A stretch of 64,000 nucleotides of DNA, from NCBI RefSeq assembly GCF_900104795.1, contig NZ_FNTG01000002.1, forward strand, positions 1,612,001-1,676,000, given 5' to 3'. The DNA comes from Burkholderia sp. WP9. GTDB lineage: Bacteria > Pseudomonadota > Gammaproteobacteria > Burkholderiales > Burkholderiaceae. A program made the position numbers and the translations under genes. Position 1 is the stretch's first letter, and each line of letters starts with the position of its first letter. Under the pieces are notes generated by a model, which was not told the origin of the DNA, made no database searches, and saw only the letters and a list, made by a program, of their open reading frames with translations. Shown piece after piece: positions 43,384 to 53,922 of the stretch.

Positions 43384-43578
43384 GCGGTGGAGTTTGCTGC
43401 GGTGGGTTCTGCAGCGTGGCGTCTTAGCGCGCTGGGTCTTCACGCGTGGCGGCGTACCGCGCTGGGTCCTGGCGCGACGAGTTTTACTGTGCTGAGTCTT
43501 ACAGGGTTGAGTCTTACTGCGCTGAGTCCTACTGCGCTGACTCCTACTGCGTTAAGTCCTACTGCGCTAAGCCTCACC
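43384..43578 (+). repeat. Degenerate 15-bp tandem repeat array (about 13 copies)
   Basis: Thirteen successive 15-base units run from 43384 to 43578; the best conserved are GCGCTGAGTCCTACT (43519), GCGCTGACTCCTACT (43534) and GCGTTAAGTCCTACT (43549), with earlier units (GCGGTGGGTTCTGCA, GCGCTGGGTCTTCAC) more diverged. All are in register. It fills the convergent gap between the AraC gene and metZ. Two plus-strand frames are open through it, giving pentapeptide-periodic translations, but neither looks like a real protein. Confidence 0.8.
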
Positions 43579-43669
43579 ACAACGACTCTCAGCGCGCCTA
43601 TTCACTGCGCGAGCCGCCCGGCAGAGCGGCCCGCTTGTCCCGCATCGAGCTTTACGCTCACATCTTCGT

Positions 43670-44860
43670 TCAACCCGCCAGACCGCGCTCCAGATCGCCC
43701 CGGATATCGCCGGCGTTTTCCAGACCGACCGCCAGACGGATCAAACCTTCGCTGATACCGGCCGCCGCGCGCGCTTCCGGCGTCACACGACCGTGCGTGG
43801 TCGTCGCCGGATGCGTGATGGTGGTACGCGTATCGCCGAGGTTGCCGGTGATCGAGCAGATCTTCGTGTTGTCGATCACTCGCCATGCATTCGCGCGCAT
43901 CTGCTCGGGCGTGTCGCCCTTCAGTTCGAACGACAGGATCGCGCCGCCCGCCTTCTGCTGCCGCATGGCCAGCGCGTGCTGCGGATGCGATTCCAGCCCC
44001 GGATAGAACACACGATTCACAGCCGGATGCGTCTCCAGCCAGCGCGCAATTTCGAGTGCATTCGCCGACTGCTTTTCAACGCGCAGCGACAGCGTTTCCA
44101 TGCCTTTGAGCAGCACCCACGCGTTGAACGCGGAGAGCGTCGGCCCGGCGCTACGCACGAACGGAAACACCTTTTCCATGATGAACTGCTTCGAGCCGAC
44201 CAGCGCGCCGCCCAGCACGCGACCCTGACCGTCGAGGAACTTGGTGGCCGAATGCATCACGACGTCCGCGCCGAGTTTCAGCGGCTGTTGCAAGGCCGGG
44301 CTGCAGAAGCAGTTATCGACCACGAAAATCGCGTTCGACGCCTTGGCGATCTTGCTGATCGCTTCGATGTCGGCGACTTCGGTCAGCGGATTCGACGGCG
44401 TTTCGAGGAAGAACATCTTCGTCTCCGGGCGCACGGCGTTCTTCCATGCGTCCAGATCGGTCGGATCGACGAACGTTGTCGTGATGCCGAACTTGCTGAA
44501 GATCTGCGAGAACATGCCGAGCGTCGAGCCGAACAGCGCCTGCGAACTCACCAGATGGTCGCCTGCCTGCAACGCCGACATCACCACGGACATGATCGCG
44601 GCCATGCCCGACGCCGTCGCCATGCAGGCTTCGCCGCCTTCGAGCGCGGCCAGGCGATCCTGGAACATCGAGACGGTCGGATTCGTGAAGCGCGAATAGG
44701 TGTAGTTGTCTTCGGAATTCTTGAATTTTTCGGCGGCGTCCGCGGCACTCGCGAATACGAAGCTCGAGGTCAGGAAAATCGCTTCCGAATGTTCGTTGAA
44801 GTCGCTGCGCACCGTGCCCGAGCGGACTGCCAGCGTATCGAAGTTCAGGGAGTCGTCCAT
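43670..44860 (-). CDS. metZ: O-succinylhomoserine sulfhydrylase
   Basis: MetZ is a PLP enzyme of the Cys/Met metabolism family that makes homocysteine from O-succinylhomoserine and sulfide. The 396-residue protein has YSRFTNPTVSMFQDRLAALE (PLP phosphate region), ETPSNP, and the Schiff-base Lys207 in HSATKFLDGQGR. I chose the ATG at 44860 (MDDSLNFDTLAVR); the frame is open 38 codons further upstream but runs into a terminator hairpin. It lies downstream of purF on the same strand, separated by that terminator, so it probably has its own promoter. Confidence 0.93.
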   Translation of the reverse strand: MDDSLNFDTLAVRSGTVRSDFNEHSEAIFLTSSFVFASAADAAEKFKNSEDNYTYSRFTNPTVSMFQDRLAALEGGEACMATASGMAAIMSVVMSALQAGDHLVSSQALFGSTLGMFSQIFSKFGITTTFVDPTDLDAWKNAVRPETKMFFLETPSNPLTEVADIEAISKIAKASNAIFVVDNCFCSPALQQPLKLGADVVMHSATKFLDGQGRVLGGALVGSKQFIMEKVFPFVRSAGPTLSAFNAWVLLKGMETLSLRVEKQSANALEIARWLETHPAVNRVFYPGLESHPQHALAMRQQKAGGAILSFELKGDTPEQMRANAWRVIDNTKICSITGNLGDTRTTITHPATTTHGRVTPEARAAAGISEGLIRLAVGLENAGDIRGDLERGLAG

Positions 44861-44948
44861 GTTGGTTCTGGTTTCCAATGTTCCATGGCTGCGTTCGGCG
44901 CGTGCGTCCCACGTACGGGAGACGCTCGTGCTGCCGAACGGCAGCGAC

Positions 44949-44984
44949 AAAAAAGCCCGCTTTTGCGTCGGCATAAGCGGGCTT
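44949..44984 (-). terminator. Rho-independent terminator between purF and metZ
   Basis: On the minus strand, AAGCCCGCTT and AAGCGGGCTT (44975-44984 and 44953-44962) form a 10-bp stem followed directly by TTTT. It lies 89 bases before the metZ ATG. Confidence 0.85.
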
Positions 44985-45109
44985 CATGTGCGGGGGATAG
45001 CTGGAGCGGAGGTAGATGAATGCGGCTTGTCCACCATTCGCTTTAGCTGTTTCGGGTTGCCCCGCGTCCGCAAGCTGAGTTCAAATCGACGCAAGCCATC
45101 ATGCTAACA

Positions 45110-45150
45110 CGCTCGCGGCGTGGCGTGCAGCGCGTGCCACGCCGCGAGCG
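45110..45150 (-). terminator. Long GC-rich hairpin just after purF
   Basis: Arms at 45136-45150 and 45110-45124 form a perfect 15-bp stem (CGCTCGCGGCGTGGC) with an 11-base loop, starting 18 bases after the purF stop. The tail TGTTAGC is only weakly U-rich, so it probably acts together with the terminator at 44949-44984. Confidence 0.6.
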
Positions 45151-45168
45151 GCATCGTTCAGTCCGCGC

Positions 45169-46719
45169 TCAACCCACCGACAGTTGCAGATGCAGTTGCG
45201 AACGGGCCGGCGCGCCGCCGTCGATCGCTTCGCTCGCGGCGTCGCGATCCGACTGCGACGACGGCGCGAGACGCGCGGTCTCGATGCGGTCGAGGTACTC
45301 GGTAGTGACGTCGCCGGTCACGTAGTTGCCGTCGAAACACGACGCTTCGAATTCCTTCAGTGCCGGGTTGATGTCGCGCACTGCCTGCTTCAACGCATCG
45401 ACGTCCTGATAAACGAGATGGTCCGCGCCGATCATGCGCGCGACTTCGTCGTCCGAGCGGCCGTGGGCGACCAGTTCGCCGCGCGTGGGCATGTCGATGC
45501 CGTAGACGTTCGGGAACTTCACCGGCGGCGCCGCCGAAGCGAAGATCACCTTGTTCGCGCCGGCGTCGCGCGCCATCTGCACGATTTCGTGCGACGTGGT
45601 GCCGCGCACGATCGAGTCGTCGACGATCAGCACGTTCTTGCCCTTGAACTCGATGCCCATGGCGTTCAGCTTCTGGCGCACCGACTTCTTGCGCACAGCC
45701 TGGCCCGGCATGATGAAGGTACGGCCGACGTAACGGTTCTTGAAGAAGCCTTCACGGTATTCCACGCCCAGCTTCTTCGCGACCTGCATCGCGGCCGGAC
45801 GGGACGAATCGGGAATCGGCATCACGACGTCGATTGGAACGTCGGGCAGTTCGCGCTTGATCTTCTCGGCGAGGTAGTCGCCCATGCGCAGGCGCACGTT
45901 GTAGACCGGCACGCCGTCGAGCACCGAGTCCGGACGCGCGAGATACACGAGTTCGAAAATGCACGGGTTCAGGCTCGGGTTCGTCGCGCATTGCTGCGAG
46001 TGCAGATTGCCTTCGATGTCGATGAAAACCGCTTCGCCCGGCGCCACGTCGCGCACGAATTCAAAGCCGATACCTTCGATCGCCACCGATTCCGACGCCA
46101 GGATCCACTCGACGCCTTCGGCCGTTTCCTGCTTGCCGAGGCACAGCGGGCGGATGCCGAACGGGTCACGGAAACCCAGCAGGCCGTAGCCCGCGATCAG
46201 CGACACGATTGCGTACGAACCGCGCACCCGGCGATGCACGCCCGACACGGCGTTGAACAGCGCGGCCGGATCGAGTTGCAGGCCCGAGCTGGAGAGCTGC
46301 AGTTCGTGCGCGAGCACGTTGAGCATCACTTCCGTGTCGGAATTGGTATTGATGTGGCGGCGATCGATGCGGAACATCTCATCTTTCAGCTGCTGCCAGT
46401 TGGTCAGATTGCCGTTGTGCGCGAGGATGATGCCGAACGGCGCGTTCACGTAGAACGGCTGGGCTTCTTCTTCGCTCGACGCGGAACCAGCGGTCGGGTA
46501 GCGGACCTGGCCGATACCGGTCGTGCCGGGCAGGCTGCGCATGTTGCGCGTGCGGAACACGTCGCGCACCATGCCGTTAGCCTTGTGCATGTGGAAATTG
46601 CTGCCGTTCGCTGTCGCGATGCCGGCGGCGTCCTGACCGCGGTGCTGCAGAAGCAGCAGGCTGTCATAGATCAGCTGATTGACCGGAGAGTGGGAAACTA
46701 CGCCTACGATGCCGCACAT
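45169..46719 (-). CDS. purF: Amidophosphoribosyltransferase
   Basis: PurF catalyses the first step of purine synthesis, making phosphoribosylamine from PRPP and glutamine. The 516-residue protein begins MCGIVGVVSHSPVN, so after Met removal Cys is the N-terminal nucleophile of the class II glutaminase domain, with no propeptide. The phosphoribosyltransferase domain has the PRPP loop VLIVDDSIVRGTT. The ATG at 46719 is forced by this Cys; longer in-frame extensions are not real. It follows cvpA, the usual cvpA-purF order. Confidence 0.97.
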   Translation of the reverse strand: MCGIVGVVSHSPVNQLIYDSLLLLQHRGQDAAGIATANGSNFHMHKANGMVRDVFRTRNMRSLPGTTGIGQVRYPTAGSASSEEEAQPFYVNAPFGIILAHNGNLTNWQQLKDEMFRIDRRHINTNSDTEVMLNVLAHELQLSSSGLQLDPAALFNAVSGVHRRVRGSYAIVSLIAGYGLLGFRDPFGIRPLCLGKQETAEGVEWILASESVAIEGIGFEFVRDVAPGEAVFIDIEGNLHSQQCATNPSLNPCIFELVYLARPDSVLDGVPVYNVRLRMGDYLAEKIKRELPDVPIDVVMPIPDSSRPAAMQVAKKLGVEYREGFFKNRYVGRTFIMPGQAVRKKSVRQKLNAMGIEFKGKNVLIVDDSIVRGTTSHEIVQMARDAGANKVIFASAAPPVKFPNVYGIDMPTRGELVAHGRSDDEVARMIGADHLVYQDVDALKQAVRDINPALKEFEASCFDGNYVTGDVTTEYLDRIETARLAPSSQSDRDAASEAIDGGAPARSQLHLQLSVG

Positions 46720-46882
46720 GGCATGTCCTTCAAAGGTACGAAATTCGTCATGGCGACCGCTGCCTGCAACGGAGTCCCCGAGGGGACCTGCTTCGGAGCG
46801 TATGCAAGTTACGCGACCGAACGTAACGGCAGCCGGTTTGCGCCGGAGTCCTGCTGCGTTTCCCTCATCACTCGCCTGATCG

Positions 46883-47377
46883 TCACACTCGGACGTAGGC
46901 AGCAAGCGTCTCGGGAAGCAGCGGTTTCATTACGTGCACGCCCTCGACCGCATAGGGCCGAAGCAAGGCGTTGCGCCAGAATTCCTGTTGGGGCAGTTCG
47001 GTCAAGCCAGCCAGGGCGACCAGAATCAGCACCAGAATGACCCCGCGCACGAGGCCGAACATCAAACCGAGCGAGCGGTCCACGCCGCTCAAGCCGGTTG
47101 CCTGCACGATGCGGCTCAAGAGGGCGTTCAGCACGCTCGCCACCAGCACCACACCGATCACCACCAGCGCGAACGCCAGCAGCCACTGGGTCAACGCGCC
47201 GCCCGGCCAAGTAGACGGGATAAACGGCACGACGTAACCGACAAAGCGGCAAGCAATGAAAAATGCCGCGATCCAGCCGATCAACCCGAATATCTCGGAC
47301 AAAAACCCGCGCCATGTGCCGCGCAACGCCGACAAACCGATCACCGCCATTACAGCGTAGTCGAAGGCAGTGAACAT
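46883..47377 (-). CDS. cvpA: CvpA-family membrane protein
   Basis: This 164-residue protein has four hydrophobic segments and the CvpA start MFTAFDYAVMAVIGLSALRG, with the conserved GLSGVDRSLGLMFGLVRG loop. CvpA was named for colicin V production in E. coli and is linked to envelope stress tolerance; the molecular role is unclear. It sits directly before purF, a widely conserved order, and 7 bases after the dedD-like gene. Confidence 0.93.
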   Translation of the reverse strand: MFTAFDYAVMAVIGLSALRGTWRGFLSEIFGLIGWIAAFFIACRFVGYVVPFIPSTWPGGALTQWLLAFALVVIGVVLVASVLNALLSRIVQATGLSGVDRSLGLMFGLVRGVILVLILVALAGLTELPQQEFWRNALLRPYAVEGVHVMKPLLPETLAAYVRV

Positions 47378-47384
47378 CGCCGAC

Positions 47385-48314
47385 TTACTGTGCGGCGCCG
47401 CTGTTCGCGCCCGACATCAAGCCGGCCTCGCGAACCTTTGCAATGGCGGCGCTCGCCGCTGCACGGTCGGCGAACGGGCCGGCCCGCAGTAACGTAAGCG
47501 TGGAGCCGTCTGCCTGCTTCCGATGTTCGGTATATGTGGGCACACCTGCCGCTTTCAACTTGGCAGCCCAGTTTCGCGCGTTGGCGTCGTTCGCGAACGC
47601 GCCGAGTTGCACGGCGAAACGGCTGCCAGCCGGCGAGGCCGGCGTGCCGGAATTCGCGTCCGCGCTGGCGGCCGTGTTCGTGTCGTCGGAACTCGTGGCC
47701 TGAGCGGTCGGCGCCGGAACGGTCGCGGCGTTATGCGTAACCGGAGGCTTGGCCGGCTTGGCTGGCGCTGCGGGCGCCGCCGGCGTGGTGTTGGCAGCAA
47801 CGGACGGCGCCTGCGGTTTCGTCGCCGGCTTGACCGCGGAGGCTGCCGCTGCGCTTGCTTCCGCGCTCGATTGTTTCGTGACGCCAGGTTGGGCTTGCTT
47901 GGCTGCTGCCGTGGCCGGCGCGAGACCGGATGCGGCGATTGCTGAGTCTGGCGTGGGATTGTCGGGTGCTACACCGGCCTGCGTGTCTTCCTCGGCTTTG
48001 GCGAGCTTCGGCGCGGGACGGCTTGGAATGTCGATGGAGATGTCGTCTGTGACGGGCTTGGGGTGCGAGTCCAGCACCATCGGCAAGATGACGACCGCGG
48101 CCACGACCATTGCGATCGCGCCCACCAGGCGGCGACGCGCACGCTGCTTTTCCGGCAACGTAGGGTCGAGCAGCATCGCATCGGCGTCGACGGTGCGCTC
48201 CGTGCGGCGGGTTCGCCGCTCCACGCGCTCGCCACGGGCGGCCCGGGTGGAACTGGTATTTGCGCCGCGCCGGTTGGGCGCGTCGTCTTTCTTGCCGAAC
48301 GAGAAAATTCCCAT
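47385..48314 (-). CDS. dedD: SPOR-domain cell-division protein (DedD-like)
   Basis: The 309-residue protein is a single-pass membrane protein with a short cytoplasmic N-terminus (MGIFSFGKKDDAPNRRGAN), a transmembrane helix at about 63-82 (VGAIAMVVAAVVILPMVL), a long Ala/Pro-rich periplasmic linker and a C-terminal SPOR domain (about 230-305; RFAVQLGAFANDANARNWAA through LLRAGPFADRAAA). SPOR domains bind denuded peptidoglycan at the division septum. It lies between folC and cvpA, as dedD does in many proteobacteria. Confidence 0.88.
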   Translation of the reverse strand: MGIFSFGKKDDAPNRRGANTSSTRAARGERVERRTRRTERTVDADAMLLDPTLPEKQRARRRLVGAIAMVVAAVVILPMVLDSHPKPVTDDISIDIPSRPAPKLAKAEEDTQAGVAPDNPTPDSAIAASGLAPATAAAKQAQPGVTKQSSAEASAAAASAVKPATKPQAPSVAANTTPAAPAAPAKPAKPPVTHNAATVPAPTAQATSSDDTNTAASADANSGTPASPAGSRFAVQLGAFANDANARNWAAKLKAAGVPTYTEHRKQADGSTLTLLRAGPFADRAAASAAIAKVREAGLMSGANSGAAQ

Positions 48315-48343
48315 GAATCGCTTGGTTCGAGCCTGGCGCCCGT

Positions 48344-49654
48344 TCAGTGTTGCTGCGATTTACGGTAGGCCATGACGCCTGCTACCGTATAGAAACTGCC
48401 GAAAACCACGATTCTATCATTCTCTGACGCTCGTTTTAGCGCGTCTTGGAAAGCCTCTGCTGGTGTGGCGTAGCGCGTCACGCTGCTGTCGGCGCCCTCG
48501 CCCACGCCCTGCTCGCGCAATGCCGTTTCGAGCTCTTCCGCTGACGCCGCCCGCGGCGTCGGCAAATCGGTCACGCACCAATGGTCGATTTCGCCTTTCA
48601 GGTGCGCCAGTACGCCGGCTATGTCCTTGTCGCGCATTGCGCCGAACACCGCGTACGTGTACGGGAAGAAGCCCATGTTCCCGAGGTTTTGCGTCAGCAC
48701 GGCGGCCGCGTGCGGATTGTGACCGACATCGAGCACAATGGCAGGTTTGCCCGGCAGCACCTGGAAACGCCCGGGCAGTTCTACATTCGCAAGGCCGAGG
48801 CGGATGTCCTGGGCCGACACCGGCAAGCGGTCACGCAGCGCTTCGAGACCGGCAAGCGCCGCTGACGTGTTGATCAACTGATTCGCGCCGCGCAGCGCCG
48901 GATAGGCCAGCGCCGAACGCCGCATGGTCGGGCCGACGTAGCTCCATTGCTGGCGTTCGCTGCCTGCCTGGCCTTCGTATCGAAAATCGCGGCCGAACAG
49001 CCACAATTCCGCGCCGATTTTTTCAGCGTAATCGATCAGCGATTGCGGCGGCACCGGGTCCGCGCAGATCGCCGGCTTGCCCGGCCGGAAAATGCCGGCT
49101 TTTTCGAAGGCAATTTTCTCTCGCGTATCGCCAAGATAATCCGTGTGATCGATATCGATGCTGGTGATGATCGCGCAATCCGTATCGAGGATATTGACCG
49201 CGTCGAGGCGGCCGCCCAGGCCGACTTCGAAAATCACCGCATCCAGGCCGCGCGAAGCGAACAGGCTCATGATCGCCAGCGTCGTGAATTCGAAGTAGGT
49301 GAGCGTGACCGGTTCGGCGAGGCTCAGCCGCGCCGTTTCGACGGCCTCGAAGTGCGGCAGCAGATCCGCGTCGCTGGCCATTTGGCCGTTCACCCGCGCG
49401 CGTTCGTTAAACGACAGCAGATGTGGCGACGTGTGGCAGCCGACCGTGAACCCAGCGCGCAGCAGAATGGATTCGAGGATCGCGCACGTGGAACCCTTGC
49501 CATTCGTGCCGCCGACCGTGATGACCGGGCACGCGAACGACAATTGCATGGCGTCGCGCACCTGGGTGATGCGGGCCAGACCCATGTCGATGCCGACCGG
49601 ATGCGCGGATTCGAGGTGCGTGAGCCACGCGTCGAGGGTGGGGAATGTGGTCAT
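48344..49654 (-). CDS. folC: Bifunctional folylpolyglutamate/dihydrofolate synthase
   Basis: FolC adds glutamate to dihydropteroate and to folates. The 436-residue protein has the P-loop GGTNGKGSTCAIL (about 46-58), HTSPHLLSFNERARVNG, the Mur-ligase-like ATPase core and the C-terminal domain with LDVGHNPHAAA. It follows accD and precedes dedD, the classical accD-folC-dedD order. Confidence 0.96.
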   Translation of the reverse strand: MTTFPTLDAWLTHLESAHPVGIDMGLARITQVRDAMQLSFACPVITVGGTNGKGSTCAILESILLRAGFTVGCHTSPHLLSFNERARVNGQMASDADLLPHFEAVETARLSLAEPVTLTYFEFTTLAIMSLFASRGLDAVIFEVGLGGRLDAVNILDTDCAIITSIDIDHTDYLGDTREKIAFEKAGIFRPGKPAICADPVPPQSLIDYAEKIGAELWLFGRDFRYEGQAGSERQQWSYVGPTMRRSALAYPALRGANQLINTSAALAGLEALRDRLPVSAQDIRLGLANVELPGRFQVLPGKPAIVLDVGHNPHAAAVLTQNLGNMGFFPYTYAVFGAMRDKDIAGVLAHLKGEIDHWCVTDLPTPRAASAEELETALREQGVGEGADSSVTRYATPAEAFQDALKRASENDRIVVFGSFYTVAGVMAYRKSQQH

Positions 49655-49840
49655 CGGGTGAATCGCGAGTGAATCGATTTGGCAGTATTGCGAATGTGCG
49701 CCGCGAGCGGTCGGCTGCGGCTGCGGCTGCGGCCAGAGCCTAGTCTCTGGGGCGGTTTATGCGCGGAAACTCAGCGCCTGCGCCGGCCTTCGTCGGCAAC
49801 CGGCGCTGCGTTGCGAGACCGTGATTATCCCGGAAATGAC

Positions 49841-49878
49841 AGCGCGCCGCTTGATCCCTCACGCGGCGCGCTATTTTT
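49841..49878 (+). terminator. Hairpin between accD and folC
   Basis: AGCGCGCCGC (49841-49850) pairs with GCGGCGCGCT (49863-49872) around a 12-base loop. The T-tract ATTTTT follows on the plus strand, opposite to the flanking genes, so on the minus strand it would be a stable hairpin with no U-tail. Its function is unclear. Confidence 0.45.
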
Positions 49879-49938
49879 ACTGCTTTTTTTGACGGCGGGC
49901 GCGCTCGACAAAGCGTGACGCCCCACCGCGCAGCCCGC

Positions 49939-50811
<873 letters not shown>

Positions 50812-50892
50812 ATTGAATCCTTCTGGGGTCTACGATCGCGCAAACGGCGGGACAAGCCCGCCGCTCACACTACAGAAGACAAAAATTAACTG

Positions 50893-51705
50893 TTATCGGG
50901 CAGTCGCGATGCTATCCAGCGCCTCGCGCACCTCGGCGACGAAGCGCGTGAGCGTCTCGGCGGCGGTGTCGGGCGCCGCTTGTTCCAGCAATTGCACGAT
51001 ACGGCTGCCGATCACGACGGCATCGGAGACTTCGGCCACCGAACGCGCGGTTTGCGCGTCGCGAATGCCGAAACCGACGCCCACCGGCAAGGGGACGCGC
51101 GACTTGATGGCCGGGATTTTACTCGCGATGCTGGAAACGTCCAGATTCGCCGCTCCGGTCACCCCTTTCAACGACACATAGTAGACGTAGCCGCTGGCAA
51201 TTTTGCCGACTTCCGCGATACGCTCGTCGGTGGACGTGGGCGCAAGGAGGAAAATCGGGTCGATGCCGGCAGATCGCATCTGTTCGGCGAAGTTAGCGCA
51301 CTCTTCGGGCGGGTAGTCGACAACCAGAACGCCGTCCACGCCAGCTTCCTTGGCGGCCTTTGCGAAAGCCTCGGCGCCCATGCGCTCGATCGGATTCGCG
51401 TAGCCCATCAGCACGACGGGCGTCGTGTCATTGGTTTCGCGGAAGCGTTTGACGTCGGCGAGCACGCGGCGCAGCGTCACACCGTGCGCCAATGCGCGCT
51501 CCGACGACTGCTGGATCACCGGGCCATCGGCCATCGGGTCGGAAAACGGCACGCCGAGTTCGATCACATCCGCGCCGCCGGCGGCGAGCGCATGCATGAA
51601 TTCGACCGTACGGGCAGGATCCGGGTCGCCGGCCGTCATAAACGGAATCAGGCCTTTCTTGCCTTGGGCGGACAGCGCAGCAAACGTGTTCTTGATACGG
51701 GACAT
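50893..51705 (-). CDS. trpA: Tryptophan synthase alpha subunit
   Basis: TrpA cleaves indole-3-glycerol phosphate and passes indole to TrpB. The 270-residue protein starts [19 protein letters not shown] and shows [12 protein letters not shown], the catalytic Glu region [20 protein letters not shown], and [12 protein letters not shown] near the phosphate site. The ATG at 51705 is the family start; the longer open frame upstream to 52275 is a shadow of the neighbouring gene. It is separated from trpB by a methyltransferase gene. Confidence 0.96.
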   Translation of the reverse strand: MSRIKNTFAALSAQGKKGLIPFMTAGDPDPARTVEFMHALAAGGADVIELGVPFSDPMADGPVIQQSSERALAHGVTLRRVLADVKRFRETNDTTPVVLMGYANPIERMGAEAFAKAAKEAGVDGVLVVDYPPEECANFAEQMRSAGIDPIFLLAPTSTDERIAEVGKIASGYVYYVSLKGVTGAANLDVSSIASKIPAIKSRVPLPVGVGFGIRDAQTARSVAEVSDAVVIGSRIVQLLEQAAPDTAAETLTRFVAEVREALDSIATAR

Positions 51706-51751
51706 GGAATATTCTCGAATTGAGTTACCGCGCAGCGTGCTCATTGCACGC

Positions 51752-52657
51752 TCATTGCACTTCGGTCTGCCGTTGAGTTTTGGCTTTGACCCGGCGCGCC
51801 ACCGGCGGAGCGGCAGCAGCGCTGACCCGCTCACGCGCGATCGCGCAGTAACTTTCATTGATCTCATAGCCGACGAATTCGCGCTGCTGACGGGCGCAAG
51901 CGACTGCGGTGGTGCCGCTGCCCATGAAAGGGTCGAGCACGCGGCCGCCCTTCGGACAACTTGCCAGCACCATCCGCTCGACAATTTCCAGAGGCTTCTG
52001 GGTGGGATGCGCGACGCGCTCGGCATGTTGCCGATGCAGACGCGAAACCGACCAGACATCCTTTGGATTATAGCCAACCTCGAGCCACTTACTGCCTTCG
52101 AACAATTTACGCGAACGCGCCTTCTTCGTGGCGGCATCGTACGGGATGCGGACGGGATCGAGATCGAAGAAGTAATCCTTCGATACCGCGAAAAAGCCGA
52201 TGTTGTCGTGCACCGAGGTAAAACGGCGCACCGTTCCGCCCATGCTCGGCACACGCCGGTCCCAGATGATTTCATTGATCATCGTGAGTTTTGTCTTCAG
52301 GAAGCTGAAGATTTCCGGCGCGTACTGCCATGTGCAGAAAATGTAGAGCGAACCCGACGGCTTGAGCTTCGGAATAGCCAGCTCGAGCCAGCCACGCGTC
52401 CAGGCGAGAAAGTCTTCGCCCGTACGCATGTCGGAGTCGTTGCCGTAATCCTTGCCGAGCCCATAAGGCGGATCGCACAGGATCAGGTCGATCGACCCGT
52501 CGGGAATGTTCGCCACATCGGACAGAAAATCGCGGTTCAACAGCTGAATGCCGGCGGGTACCTGCGGCAACAGCAGTGCAGGCGCCTCGGCCGCCGGTAC
52601 ATCGGCGGCCGGCGTGGTTTCAATTGCCGGCTGCGGCTCGTCGAACTCGTCACGCAT
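51752..52657 (-). CDS. Orphan site-specific DNA methyltransferase (beta class, DPPY type) within the trp genes
   Basis: This 301-residue enzyme transfers a methyl group from S-adenosylmethionine to adenine-N6 or cytosine-N4. The catalytic motif IV DPPY is at 62-65 and the AdoMet-binding motif [10 protein letters not shown] at 242-250; the order IV then I is that of the beta class (as in CcrM and HinfI-type enzymes), with the target-recognition region between them. There is no restriction gene nearby. It lies 11 bases after trpB and 46 before trpA, so it is probably transcribed with them. A Burkholderia orphan methyltransferase with a CACAG-type site, recalled from the literature and unverified, may be the ortholog. 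Confidence 0.94.
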   Translation of the reverse strand: MRDEFDEPQPAIETTPAADVPAAEAPALLLPQVPAGIQLLNRDFLSDVANIPDGSIDLILCDPPYGLGKDYGNDSDMRTGEDFLAWTRGWLELAIPKLKPSGSLYIFCTWQYAPEIFSFLKTKLTMINEIIWDRRVPSMGGTVRRFTSVHDNIGFFAVSKDYFFDLDPVRIPYDAATKKARSRKLFEGSKWLEVGYNPKDVWSVSRLHRQHAERVAHPTQKPLEIVERMVLASCPKGGRVLDPFMGSGTTAVACARQQREFVGYEINESYCAIARERVSAAAAPPVARRVKAKTQRQTEVQ

Positions 52658-52668
52658 CGTCGCGGCGC

Positions 52669-53862
52669 TCAGAACTGAATGCCCGATCGCTCGGCGACCG
52701 TATGCATGTCCTTGTCGCCGCGGCCCGACAGATTGACCAGAAGGTATTTATCCTTCGGCAACGTCGGCGCGAGTTTTGCGGCATAGGCCAGCGCATGACT
52801 GGATTCCAGCGCCGGAATAATGCCCTCGATGCGGCAGCAGTCGTGAAACGCTTTGAGCGCTTCTTCGTCGGTGATGCCGACATATTCCGCGCGCTTGCTC
52901 TCTTTTAACCACGCGTGCTCAGGACCGACGCCCGGATAATCGAGGCCCGCCGACACCGAATGCGTCTCGATGATCTGCCCATCTTCATCCTGAAGCAGGT
53001 AGGTGCGGTTGCCGTGCAGGACGCCGGGACTTCCGCCAATCAGCGAAGCAGCGTGGCGGCCGGTTTCGATGCCGTCGCCGGCCGCTTCCACGCCGATCAA
53101 TTTCACCGATGTGTCGTCAATATACGGGTAAAAGATACCCATAGCGTTCGAACCGCCGCCAACACACGCGATCACGGCGTCCGGTTGACGGCCAACCAAT
53201 GCAGGCATTTGAACCTTGCATTCGTCGCCGATCACGCGCTGGAAGTCGCGTACCATCATCGGATACGGGTGCGGACCTGCCACCGTGCCGATAATGTAGA
53301 ACGTGTCTTCGACGTTCGTCACCCAGTCGCGCATGGCTTCGTTCAACGCGTCTTTCAGCGTGCGCGAGCCGGATTCGACTGGCACGACGGTCGCGCCGAG
53401 CAGTTTCATACGGTAGACGTTGGCGGCCTGGCGGCGCACGTCTTCGACACCCATGTAGACCACGCATTCCATGCCGAAACGCGCGGCGATGGTGGCCGTG
53501 GCTACGCCGTGCTGGCCGGCGCCGGTTTCCGCGATCACGCGCGGTTTGCCCATGCGCTTGGCGAGCAGCGCCTGGCCGATCACGTTGTTGATCTTGTGCG
53601 CGCCGGTGTGATTCAGATCCTCACGCTTGAAGAATATTTGCGCGCCGCCGAGCATCTCGCTCCAGCGCTGTGCGTGGTAAATCGGCGACGGACGGCCAAC
53701 AAAATACTTCAGTTCGCGCTCGTATTCGGCGACGAAGTCGGGGTCTTTCTGGTATTTCTCGTAGGCTTCGCGCAATTCGTCGAGCGCGTGAACCAGCGTT
53801 TCAGCGACGAACGAGCCGCCAAATTGGCCGAAATGGCCTCTTTCGTCAGGCAAGTTATACAT
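52669..53862 (-). CDS. trpB: Tryptophan synthase beta subunit
   Basis: TrpB is the PLP subunit that joins indole to serine. The 397-residue protein begins [16 protein letters not shown] and binds PLP at Lys90 (HTGAHKINN); the phosphate site GGGSNAMG is intact. The ATG at 53862 gives the standard length; an in-frame GTG at 53871 would add three residues. It follows trpF after 60 bases. Confidence 0.97.
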   Translation of the reverse strand: MYNLPDERGHFGQFGGSFVAETLVHALDELREAYEKYQKDPDFVAEYERELKYFVGRPSPIYHAQRWSEMLGGAQIFFKREDLNHTGAHKINNVIGQALLAKRMGKPRVIAETGAGQHGVATATIAARFGMECVVYMGVEDVRRQAANVYRMKLLGATVVPVESGSRTLKDALNEAMRDWVTNVEDTFYIIGTVAGPHPYPMMVRDFQRVIGDECKVQMPALVGRQPDAVIACVGGGSNAMGIFYPYIDDTSVKLIGVEAAGDGIETGRHAASLIGGSPGVLHGNRTYLLQDEDGQIIETHSVSAGLDYPGVGPEHAWLKESKRAEYVGITDEEALKAFHDCCRIEGIIPALESSHALAYAAKLAPTLPKDKYLLVNLSGRGDKDMHTVAERSGIQF

Positions 53863-53922
53863 GGTGATCACTCTTCTCAGTGTGGCGCGCGGCTCTCGTG
53901 CGAGAGCATCGCGGCGCCGGAA

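Larger units (their letters stand above)
44861..45168 (-). other. purF-metZ intergenic region with two hairpins
   Basis: 308 bases without a gene. It holds the two hairpins listed separately, then about 87 bases between the second one and the metZ start in which the metZ promoter must lie. No convincing -35/-10 pair was seen. Confidence 0.5.

Noticed and set aside
43387..44006. Pentapeptide-like reading frames through the 15-base repeats
   Set aside because: Neither frame has a convincing start site or fits the A(D/N)LXX pentapeptide-repeat family, and both continue antisense into metZ; the periodicity follows from the 15-base unit.
44949..44984. Possible SAM riboswitch before metZ
   Set aside because: The element is a simple stem followed by U residues and resembles a terminator; none of the conserved features of SAM riboswitch classes was seen.
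45184..47040. 618-residue open frame on the plus strand across purF
   Set aside because: Antisense shadow of purF and cvpA with no recognisable domain.
51706..52275. Upstream extension of the trpA frame into the methyltransferase gene
   Set aside because: TrpA homologs begin at MSRIKN; the extension overlaps a conserved methyltransferase in another frame and has no similarity to TrpA.
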